From positions 62,000 through 125,999 of the forward strand of contig CAQOWG010000001.1 in NCBI GenBank assembly GCA_948851665.1: a DNA stretch of 64,000 bases, in the 5' to 3' direction. Source of the stretch: an uncultured Candidatus Saccharibacteria bacterium. GTDB lineage: Bacteria > Patescibacteriota > Saccharimonadia > Saccharimonadales > Saccharimonadaceae. The notes beneath the pieces are model-generated. The model saw only the letters and a list, made by a program, of their open reading frames with translations, ran no database searches and was not told the origin of the DNA. This document shows, piece after piece, positions 49,306 to 56,364 of the stretch (positions are counted from its first letter, which is position 1; the number at the start of each line of letters is the position of its first letter). Position numbers and translations under genes: made by a program.

Positions 49306-51399
49306 ATGAAAAAGGTTAAAGAGACAAAAAACAAGAAAAGTTTTTTGGTGGCGCTGGGGGATTTTATTACAAATCATCGCTATTTCTTTTTGGTACTGTT
49401 TTTGGGGATGACAGTATTTGGCGTTTTTAATATTAATAAAGTGGGGATCAATAATAGCATTATTAGTTATCTGCCTGATGATACCGAAACTAAGCAGGGC
49501 GTGGAAATTATGGAGGAGGAATTTGGGAGCCTTACGACGATTCGGTTGATGGTGAGCGAGGTGGCGCTGGACGAGGCGGACAAGTTGGCGGGGAAGCTCG
49601 CGGAAGTGAAAAATGTCAAAAGTGTGCTGTTTGACGAGACGGAGACTTCTTATAAAAACGAGAAGGCGCTTTATGCGATAGAGCTGGAAGATGCTACGGA
49701 CGAGGAGATTCAGCAGGTTAAGCATGACATCGAGGAGATTGTGGCCGAGGCAGAATATAGTATATATTCGGAAGATTTTGAAGATACGATGGATGGGATT
49801 GGGCTGGCGCTGGGATTGTCGGTGGTGGTGATTGTGGTGATTTTGTTTGTGACGTCGAAAACTTATTTTGAGCCGGTGATTGCCTTTATCGTGTTTGGGG
49901 TTTCGATTGTGTTAAATATGGGGAGTAACTTCATTTTTGGGGAGATTTCGTATATTACGCAGTCGATTGCAGTGATTTTGCAACTGGCGCTGTCGATTGA
50001 CTATGTGATTATCTTTATGAACCAATTTATGAAAGAGATTGGGGACACGGATGATAAATTGCTGGCGATTAAGAAGACGGTGACGAAGACGACGCCAGAG
50101 ATTTTTGCGAGTAGTTTGACGACGGTGTCGGGGCTTTTGGCGCTGGTGTTTATGCAACTGAAAATTGGGGAAGATATTGGTTTGGTGCTGGCGAAAGGGA
50201 TTATTTGTAGTCTGCTGACAGTGATTTTTGTGATGCCGAGTTTGCTGGCGGTCTTTGAGAAAGTGATTGTGAAGTTGAAGAAGAAGGAGAAGATCAGAAA
50301 GTCGAGCGAGTTGTGTGAGTTTATTTTGAAGGCGCGTAAGGTGCTACTACCGGCGTTTGCGGTGCTAGTGGCGATATCGATTTGCTTTATCCCGAGTTAT
50401 AACTATGTGTACAATCCGACTTCGGCGCAGGCGATTCGTTCGAGTGAGAACGCAAGAGCGCTCGAGAAGATTGAGGCGGAATTTGGGGCGAGCAATGATC
50501 TAGTGATATTGGTGAAGAATACCGAGAAAGATTATAATAAGGAGCTGCTGCTTACGGAGGAGCTGGAGGGGAAGGATAAGATTACGGCGGTGACGAGCTT
50601 GGGTGGCTATGAGATTAGCGAGGGGGTGGCACTAGGCTCGAAGGTGAACTACCAGGAAGCGGCGAAGATTTTTGGGGTGGATAGCAAGACGAGTTTGAAT
50701 TTGTATCAATATTATGCCAAGCAGAATAATGAGCTAGAGAAACTGACTAAGATCAATGATTACAAGGTGTCGATTATCGACTTGGTGGATTTTCTGCATG
50801 ATAATTTGAAGGCGTTGCCGCTGAGTGAGGCAATGAAGACAAAGATTGGTACGTATTATGATATGCTGAACGAGTCGAAGACGTTGCTGGAGAGCGACGA
50901 GTATTCGCGGTTTATCTTGAACTTGGATGCGCCGGTCGAGTCGGTTGAGACCTATGAATTGATTGGGGAGATTCGGGAAGTAGCAGAGAAACATTACGAC
51001 GAAGTGAAGCTGATTGGTAATACGGTCAATGCGATGGACCTAGAAAGTTCGTTTACGTCGGACAATGTGATTATCACGGGGATAACGATTCTGTTCATTG
51101 GGATTATTTTGCTCGCGACTTTTAAGTCGGTGTGGCTGACAGTGTTGCTGATTTTGACGATTGAAGGTAGCATCTTGATAAACTTTGGGGTTGTGGCAAT
51201 GCTAGGGAAGGAAATCTTCTTCATGGCGTATATTGTGGTGTCGGCGATTCAGATGGGGGCGATTTCGTCATCCTCGGTGATTTCTTCGATTGGGCTGTTC
51301 TTGGGGATTGGGACGGTGATTTCCTTGCTCGCGGCAATCTTTGTATTACCAGCGGTGTTATATTTGTTTGATGGGATGATTATAAAAAAGGCAAAATAA
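49306..51399 (+). CDS. MMPL/RND-superfamily exporter
   Basis: A 697-residue membrane transporter. The first helix (about 23-43) is followed by an extracytoplasmic domain, five helices (about 170-310, with QLALSIDYVIIFMNQF as the proton-relay helix), a second helix (about 345), a second external domain, and a final helix bundle (about 575-690, with GAISSSSVISSIG). This is the two-fold RND/MMPL layout. It probably exports lipids or drugs. Regulated by the divergent TetR gene. The N-terminal 20 residues are Lys-rich and cytosolic. Confidence 0.88.
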   Translation: MKKVKETKNKKSFLVALGDFITNHRYFFLVLFLGMTVFGVFNINKVGINNSIISYLPDDTETKQGVEIMEEEFGSLTTIRLMVSEVALDEADKLAGKLAEVKNVKSVLFDETETSYKNEKALYAIELEDATDEEIQQVKHDIEEIVAEAEYSIYSEDFEDTMDGIGLALGLSVVVIVVILFVTSKTYFEPVIAFIVFGVSIVLNMGSNFIFGEISYITQSIAVILQLALSIDYVIIFMNQFMKEIGDTDDKLLAIKKTVTKTTPEIFASSLTTVSGLLALVFMQLKIGEDIGLVLAKGIICSLLTVIFVMPSLLAVFEKVIVKLKKKEKIRKSSELCEFILKARKVLLPAFAVLVAISICFIPSYNYVYNPTSAQAIRSSENARALEKIEAEFGASNDLVILVKNTEKDYNKELLLTEELEGKDKITAVTSLGGYEISEGVALGSKVNYQEAAKIFGVDSKTSLNLYQYYAKQNNELEKLTKINDYKVSIIDLVDFLHDNLKALPLSEAMKTKIGTYYDMLNESKTLLESDEYSRFILNLDAPVESVETYELIGEIREVAEKHYDEVKLIGNTVNAMDLESSFTSDNVIITGITILFIGIILLATFKSVWLTVLLILTIEGSILINFGVVAMLGKEIFFMAYIVVSAIQMGAISSSSVISSIGLFLGIGTVISLLAAIFVLPAVLYLFDGMIIKKAK

Positions 51400-51419
51400 A
51401 TATAGTTTTAAACATTATT

Positions 51420-51556
51420 CTTCCTGCTGGAATTTAGTCTTTAGTTTTTAAGTAAGGGTGAGTCTCTCAAAATGCTCCCCTCTAAAGAGGGGTGGCATTT
51501 TGACCCGACTCAGCCCAAAGTATTACTTAAAATCTAAAGCTAAATTCCGAAGGAAG
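51420..51556. repeat. Palindromic element P4
   Basis: 137 bases. The arms CTTCCTGCTGGAATTTAGTC...TTTAAGTAA pair with TTACTTAAAATCTAAAG...AATTCCGAAGGAAG. The core GGGTGAGTCTCTCAAAATGCTCCCC...GGGGTGGCATTTTGACCCGACTCAGCCCAA. It lies 45 bases before cassette J. Confidence 0.9.
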
Positions 51557-51600
51557 ATATTTTTAACCTGTGCTCTATTGTTTTTGGTTGGCGCTTCCGT

Positions 51601-51850
51601 TCCCAACTATAATGAATGGCCTCTCCAGTTCCTGCGTACTGGCTACTACAACCGTTCCTACGGCTACCTCCACGTACGTACGACGTCTGGCCTCTGGTGG
51701 TCTGCTACGGCTGGATCAGCTACCGGTGGGCGCCACCTGAATACGTGGACCGGCGGTGTCGGCGCCCAGGATCGCAATTTCCGTGGCTACGGCTTTGCTC
51801 TGCGCTGCGTAGCAACTTGTAACGGCGTTACGAGTTGGGGTTGTGGATAA
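51601..51850 (+). repeat. Variable-region cassette J with terminal palindrome
   Basis: Plus strand. It starts TCCCAACTATAATGAATGGCC, lacking nine bases that others have (PNYNEWPLQ instead of PNYNRINEWPLQ). Then GLWWSATAGSATGGRHL and RGYGFALRCVATCNGVTSWGC, stop TAA. The palindrome AACTTGTAACGGCGTTACGAGTT is in the end. Uniquely, the frame is open upstream into a hydrophobic stretch (KIFLTCALLFLVGASVPN) resembling a signal peptide. Confidence 0.88.
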
Positions 51851-51934
51851 TAGGGGTGAAATAATTGATAAGGATTGCTCCCGCGAGCTCGATTTTGTCC
51901 ATGTGATCGTGCCTTTATTACGAGTTGCTTTTAT

Positions 51935-52849
51935 CTATGATAACATGGCTTGGGTGACGACGTCGCGCCAGACTTCGGCTTTGCCGATTTCGTTGAGGAT
52001 TTCGTGGCGCATGTGCGGGTAGAGTTTGCTGGTGACGTTCTGGTAACCTCTTTGGCGCAAGAAGTTCACGGCTTTATTGAAATGCTTTTCGTCGATGATA
52101 CAGGGGTCGTCGGCGCCAGCGATGAAAAGAATTGGCATATTGGGATTATGCATAGCCCAATTTTTCTTGCTATAAGCCTTGTTCATAAGCTGGAAGAGGG
52201 TTTCGAAGCCATTGAGCGTGAAGACGAAGCCGTCGCGTTCATCTGCGTCGTAGGCGGCGAGAACTGCGGGGTCGCTGACAACCCAGGCGTTGGGATTGCC
52301 TTCGTTTTTGAAGCGTTTCATATTTTTGGCGAAGGCGAGGTTATTGACAAAGTTGCTACGGTGTTTTTCGCCTTTGAACAATTGCAGGGCTTTGGCAACG
52401 ATAATGCCGAGGCGCGAGGCGAGTTGATAGCTGGGCGAGCCGCAGACAATGAGGCCGTCGATGTCGCGGTCGTATTTTTGGAGATAGCAACGTACGACGA
52501 GGGAGCCCATGCTATGACCGAAGAGAGTGAGGGGAAGACCGGGGAAGCGGGCGCGGATGTACTGAGTGATTTGGTGGGCGTCTTCGACGATAGCGGTGAT
52601 GCCGTTTTTACCGAAATAACCGAAGTCGTCTTTGGTTTTGACGCTGGCGCCGTGGCCGCGGTGGTCGTGAATGATGACGACGAGGCCTTGCTGGGCGCAG
52701 TAGTCCATGAAATCGTGATAGCGTTCGCGGTGCTCGGCCATGCCGTGAACGAGTTGTAAAATGCCAGTGGGATGTTCGGGGATGCGGATGCTGACGCCGA
52801 GTTCGAGATTGTCGTAGTGGCTTTTTAACGTGGTTTCTTCGCGGTGCAT
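51935..52849 (-). CDS. Alpha/beta hydrolase (monoglyceride lipase-like)
   Basis: A 304-residue hydrolase. The oxyanion region VHGMAEHRERY, HDHRGHG near residue 60, the nucleophile Ser in LFGHSMGS near 112, Asp in FIAGADDPCI, and His in YPHMRHEILNE complete the triad. It resembles monoacylglycerol lipase/lysophospholipase family proteins. Cytosolic, no signal peptide. Leaderless start (TATAAT then 6 bases). Possibly it recovers host lipids, which is inference. Confidence 0.87.
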   Translation of the reverse strand: MHREETTLKSHYDNLELGVSIRIPEHPTGILQLVHGMAEHRERYHDFMDYCAQQGLVVIIHDHRGHGASVKTKDDFGYFGKNGITAIVEDAHQITQYIRARFPGLPLTLFGHSMGSLVVRCYLQKYDRDIDGLIVCGSPSYQLASRLGIIVAKALQLFKGEKHRSNFVNNLAFAKNMKRFKNEGNPNAWVVSDPAVLAAYDADERDGFVFTLNGFETLFQLMNKAYSKKNWAMHNPNMPILFIAGADDPCIIDEKHFNKAVNFLRQRGYQNVTSKLYPHMRHEILNEIGKAEVWRDVVTQAMLS

Positions 52850-52899
52850 AGTTAGATTATAGCATGAGTGGGATGTGCTCGAAATACCACATTTAAATA

Positions 52900-53016
52900 G
52901 GAGCTAAACTACTGTTTTACTCGTAAGGGTGATGCTCCCTGGACGCTCCCCTTCGGGGTGGCGTCCAGACCCGCATCAGCCCAAGGCATTACTCGCAAAA
53001 CGGTAGCTTTAGCTCC
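52900..53016. repeat. Palindromic element P5
   Basis: 117 bases. The arms GGAGCTAAACTACTGTTTTAC pair with GCAAAACGGTAGCTTTAGCTCC. The core CGTAAGGGTGATGCTCCCTGGACGC...GCGTCCAGACCCGCATCAGCCCAA. It lies 47 bases before cassette K and between the hydrolase start and the cassette. Confidence 0.9.
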
Positions 53017-53062
53017 GTAATAAATATAGTATTTTGCTAGCTCTTTTCTCTGCTCACTTTCT

Positions 53063-53407
53063 CCCCAACTACAACCGTATTAATGTTCAGTTCGGAACTC
53101 ATCTCCTTGGAGATGGGAGCAAGCAATGAAATTGCTTGCTGGGCATGAAACTTTGTTTCATGCCTTCCGGACTGTTTAACTCTTGGCCTCTCCAGTTCCT
53201 GCGTACTGGTCGTTACAACCGTTCCTGCGTACTGGCAACTACAACCGTTCCTACGGCTACCTCTACGTACGTACGGCGGGTGGCTACTGGTGGTCCGGTA
53301 CGGCTGGTTCCGCTACGCACGGGCGCTACCTGGATACGGCTACCGGCTTCGTTCTCGCCCAGAATAACTATTGGCGTGGCTACGGCTTTGCTCTGCGCGG
53401 AGTAGCA
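53063..53407 (+). repeat. Variable-region cassette K (insert plus 26-base duplication)
   Basis: Plus strand. CCCCAACTACAACCG, then the 98-base insert (53086-53183), then the cassette with a 26-base tandem duplication (CCTGCGTACTGG...ACAACCGTT twice), which shifts the frame. After it: RSYGYLYVRT, GYWWSGTAGSATHGRYL and RGYGFALRG. Several variable codons differ from all others (TTC, CTC, AAT, AAC, TAT). Confidence 0.87.
53086..53183 (+). repeat. Structured 98-base insert in cassette K
   Basis: Identical to 39887-39984 in cassette F and inserted at the same point of the cassette: three hairpins inside an outer stem. Confidence 0.85.
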
Positions 53408-53438
53408 TATCAGATTACGAGCGTGATATAATGGAGAT

Positions 53439-53975
53439 ATGAGTTATGTCGGATCGTATATGTGGGAGTTGAGGCAGAAGGTGGGGGATATGTGTGTGAT
53501 TACAGCGACAGTGGATGTTTTGCCGGTGAATTCGCGAGGGGAGATTAAGTTGGTTTATTCGTCGGTTTTTGACTGCTGGAGTGTAGTGGGTGGGCATGTG
53601 GAACATGGCGATTCGTGGTCGAGTGCGGCTATTCACGAACTTGAGGAAGAGGCGGGGATTGTGGCGCGAGAGGAAGATTTGACTCCGTTTGGTGCACTAT
53701 CGGGTCCGGAACGGATTTTTCATTATCAAGATGGGGACACACAACCGTTTACGATGTGTTTCTTGATCAAGAAATGGGAAAGCGAGGGCGAGCAGACCGA
53801 CATCGAGGAGGTGCCGGAGAATGGTTGGTTTAGCCTGGATGAGGCGTTGGCAATGCCGATGACGCCGTGGGCGCGGAATGTTTTGTTGGGGTATCAGAAA
53901 TATCTGGAGATGGGGGAGTTTCAGATGGTGGGGCAAGATTCGTCAGGCATTACCCGTCTACCTAGAGGAAAATAG
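53439..53975 (+). CDS. NUDIX hydrolase
   Basis: A 178-residue protein. The NUDIX box reads GHVEHGDSWSSAAIHELEEEAGI (about residues 47-69). The core Glu residues are present, but the usual Arg of REx2EE is His and the upstream Glu is Asp/Ser-shifted, so it is a slightly unusual member. FHYQDGDTQPFTMCFLIKKW follows. Nucleotide-type substrate expected. Leaderless start. Confidence 0.85.
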   Translation: MSYVGSYMWELRQKVGDMCVITATVDVLPVNSRGEIKLVYSSVFDCWSVVGGHVEHGDSWSSAAIHELEEEAGIVAREEDLTPFGALSGPERIFHYQDGDTQPFTMCFLIKKWESEGEQTDIEEVPENGWFSLDEALAMPMTPWARNVLLGYQKYLEMGEFQMVGQDSSGITRLPRGK

Positions 53976-54005
53976 CGAAAAACACCAATAATCATAATTT
54001 AAAAG

Positions 54006-54032
54006 TTAGCACTCATACCGACAAAGTGCCAA
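54006..54032. promoter_or_regulatory. CIRCE-like operator before nuclease-like gene
   Basis: TTAGCACTC-N9-AAGTGCCAA in 9-9-9 spacing: the left half is perfect and the right half has two mismatches. TATAAT follows at 54041-54046. Confidence 0.72.
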
Positions 54033-54052
54033 ACTTATGCTATAATAATGAT

Positions 54053-54859
54053 ATGTATGATGAGCACCATCCAAAAATTATAAATTTTAATGCTACATAT
54101 AATAAAAATATAGTTTTAAAATTACAGGCAGTAGGACAACAAAAATTGCTACATAATAAAATTTGTGAATATCTAGAGAGAACACTCATTAACTTAAAGA
54201 ATGCTCTGAATCCAAAAGTAATGCAAGCATCGCTGAATGCTAAAGTATCCAGGCAAGAAGAGTTTAAAGACTTAAGTTTCTGTTCAGATCAGCGAATTTA
54301 TGAGTTAATGCTAGGTGAATCCATTTGGGGCATTATGAATCGTACTAAAACAAAAAATGTTGATATTCGTCAACTTTGGCAGTCCGTAAGCCAGCAAGAC
54401 AATATTCAACAATTTACTAATTCTAAATCAGGCAGCATAGATGGAGCAATCGGAGTCTTCGGTGCCGACGTTGAAGGGTGCGTTATATTGCCGATGGAAG
54501 CAAAGTCCACAATGATAAACCCGCTTATTAGCCCAACGGGTAGCCTAGAGGAGCAAGCAATTCAGCGTATCAAAGAAAAATACTATGATTTTTCTAAATC
54601 TGCTCAAATTAGTGCAATATTTATCCTGCCAAACTCATCAGATAAAGAGTTGAAAGTTGATTTGCAAATAATTGCAAATCAATTACAAGATACCATCGCT
54701 GAAAATTCTTTAGGTGCAATAGGTTTACTATCAATTCATGAAAATGGATTAAGATTGACAACTTGCCTTTTGTATGAAAAAACATTTAAACTTGAGGTAT
54801 CAAAAATACACGATTTCATGGGTATCATTAACTACATATTCCCAAGTACGGAAAACTAG
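54053..54859 (+). CDS. PD-(D/E)XK nuclease-like protein
   Basis: A 268-residue protein starting at ATG 54053, 6 bases after TATAAT (leaderless). The stretch GSIDGAIGVFG...VILPMEAKST fits the D-x(n)-ExK active site of PD-(D/E)XK nucleases (restriction enzymes and similar). No partner methylase or helicase is present. AT-rich codon use and CIRCE-like control are shared in style with the HEPN-like gene at 38213, suggesting both are acquired defence genes. The nuclease call is by motif only. Confidence 0.6.
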   Translation: MYDEHHPKIINFNATYNKNIVLKLQAVGQQKLLHNKICEYLERTLINLKNALNPKVMQASLNAKVSRQEEFKDLSFCSDQRIYELMLGESIWGIMNRTKTKNVDIRQLWQSVSQQDNIQQFTNSKSGSIDGAIGVFGADVEGCVILPMEAKSTMINPLISPTGSLEEQAIQRIKEKYYDFSKSAQISAIFILPNSSDKELKVDLQIIANQLQDTIAENSLGAIGLLSIHENGLRLTTCLLYEKTFKLEVSKIHDFMGIINYIFPSTEN

Positions 54860-54896
54860 ACTAAAAAATCATTTCACCGCTAAACTATATACCGCA

Positions 54897-55193
54897 CTAA
54901 TCCGTAATTCTCAAATAATACTCTAAATCCTCACCTCTCCAATTATCTAATATCCACTCATGGTATTCTTCCCATAACTCAGCGTAAAGTCTGCTAAAGG
55001 TATTGTTTTTCTCATACCAGTACCAGCATTTATGATTAAGTACCATTGAGAGTTCTGTTCCGTAAATGCGATCGTTTTTCCACTCGGCTTTCGCTCGTCT
55101 ATAAGTATCCCTAATTGCTTCTTCTCCGAATAGCTCGGCTATGCTAAAGTCTTCCCAAAAAGTAGTCTTACACTCATAGTCTAAAAGCCTCAT
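54897..55193 (-). CDS. Small unknown protein
   Basis: 98 residues, acidic, with an aromatic-rich middle (CWYWYEKNN, WEEYHEWILDNW). No family recognised. It overlaps the next upstream gene by 4 bases and belongs to a minus-strand cluster of small AT-rich genes. Confidence 0.55.
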   Translation of the reverse strand: MRLLDYECKTTFWEDFSIAELFGEEAIRDTYRRAKAEWKNDRIYGTELSMVLNHKCWYWYEKNNTFSRLYAELWEEYHEWILDNWRGEDLEYYLRITD

Positions 55194-55414
55194 TTCTTAT
55201 ACCCCCGCATAAAACTATCAACCGTACCGTATTCTGCTTCAATATACCTTTTATAAGTGTTATAGCTAAGTATAATATCTCTATACTCTCGACTACTTAT
55301 GCCGCAAGCCTTTATTGCCTTATCGGCCTCCATAATCATGTTATATCTACTACTCCTACGGACTTTTTCGTACTTATAAAAGTTAGGTCTCCAGTTTTCA
55401 TTTATCAACGTCAT
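55190..55414 (-). CDS. Small unknown protein
   Basis: 74 residues, basic, Tyr/Arg-rich (RRSSRYNMIMEADKAIKACG). It begins right at the stop of the preceding gene and overlaps the next by 4 bases, so it is co-translated in the cluster. Function unknown. Confidence 0.55.
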   Translation of the reverse strand: MTLINENWRPNFYKYEKVRRSSRYNMIMEADKAIKACGISSREYRDIILSYNTYKRYIEAEYGTVDSFMRGYKK

Positions 55415-55627
55415 TTAAGACTCCACCTCGCAATTACTCGACGTTCTCGTCCATATATGCTTAACAATCTCACCGTCAGCCCAAAGCTTATATTCCAATT
55501 GGCTTAAATAGTTCATTCTATCTTCAAGGCTTGGAAAAGTAATGTCGTCCACCATCACAAAGTGATATTCTCCATCTGTACCTAGATATTTCATAACTGT
55601 AATTGACTTTGGAGATAATTGTTTCAT
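55415..55627 (-). CDS. Small unknown protein, paralogue of 56161-56364
   Basis: 70 residues from ATG 55627 (a longer frame to 55693 would add a hydrophobic stretch). The N-terminus MKQLSPKSITVMKYLGTDGEYHF aligns with MNPVSENSVTIMKYKSPDGVYDF of the other copy, and WTRT with WIKT near the end. The pair defines a small family with pattern S-(I/V)-T-(I/V)-MKY-x-(S/T)-x-DG-x-Y-x-F. Confidence 0.6.
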   Translation of the reverse strand: MKQLSPKSITVMKYLGTDGEYHFVMVDDITFPSLEDRMNYLSQLEYKLWADGEIVKHIWTRTSSNCEVES

Positions 55628-55738
55628 AACAACAATTATTGTTAGAAATATGTAAAAAGTAAATGACAAAAATATAGCCCCTAAGTTCAACACTTAAAGG
55701 CTATTACTTAAGCCTAAAACTTTCTCGCTAACTACCGT

Positions 55739-56164
55739 TTAGCCGAGGTGGCGTTGCTCCAAAACAATTTCCTCTAATAACCTCAACGCTTTCTTCGCCA
55801 TTTCCGGATCACGTGGGTTCATAGCAAAATGTGAAGCAAGGCATGAATGTTGCTCTAGTACCTGCCTTTCGCTCAGCATAGGATTATCGTCAAACCATAT
55901 AAAAGGTTTAGTGAAGTCGATAGCATCCGTCTTCAAAACCTCCCAATCGGTCGCCTGTACATGTTTAGACATATGCTCGACAAGTCTAGTAGGCAATTTA
56001 CCGCTAAGCCAACACTTGGTCTGGTTTTCTCCGCTTCGACAATGTGTAGTCAGCCAATAAATGTTTGGAAAATTATCGAGCATATATTTTAACTAAGCCT
56101 CAATATCATCTTGAGGAGAAGCTGTACTGAGAATTACGCCGTCAATATCAAGGTAGGTGTTCAT
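55739..56164 (-). pseudogene. HAD-like small protein with in-frame TAG
   Basis: The frame from ATG 56164 reads MNTYLDIDGVILSTAS (HAD motif I, DxD) and is then broken by TAG at 56093-56095 (codon 24). It continues LKYMLDNFPNIYWLTTHCR (motif II-like) and PFIWFDDNP (motif IV-like) to the stop at 55739. The ATG overlaps the stop of the upstream gene (ATGA), supporting this start. A small HAD-type phosphatase of about 141 residues, either recently inactivated or read through. A second start at 56083 lies after the TAG. Confidence 0.72.
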
Positions 56165-56364
56165 TGCAAATCAAATATCGGTAGAGTCTTAATCCATAAA
56201 ACCTCATAACCCTGTGCCTCTAATTTTTGTTTTTCCTTAATCATTGTATCTAGTCGCTCCACTTCGTCGGCCACATTCCATTTATCAAGGCACTTAAAGT
56301 CATATACTCCATCCGGAGATTTATATTTCATAATGGTAACGCTATTTTCGCTCACTGGATTCAT
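56161..56364 (-). CDS. Small unknown protein, paralogue of 55415-55627
   Basis: 67 residues, ATG 56364, overlapping the upstream gene's end by 23 bases and the HAD-like start by 4 bases. It has a Glu/Lys-rich helical middle (DEVERLDTMIKEKQKLEAQG). See the paralogue for the shared N-terminal pattern. Function unknown. Confidence 0.6.
   Translation of the reverse strand: MNPVSENSVTIMKYKSPDGVYDFKCLDKWNVADEVERLDTMIKEKQKLEAQGYEVLWIKTLPIFDLQ

Noticed and set aside
29013..53016. Palindromes as integron attC sites with cassettes as integron cassettes
   Set aside because: No GTTRRRY/RYYYAAC boxes, no integrase, mixed orientations, and palindromes also occur inside tsaD.
45110..56095. Recoding of TAG in this organism
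   Set aside because: Many well-supported genes end in TAG (recF, the MurE-like gene, cas9, cas1, cas2), so TAG is a genuine stop.
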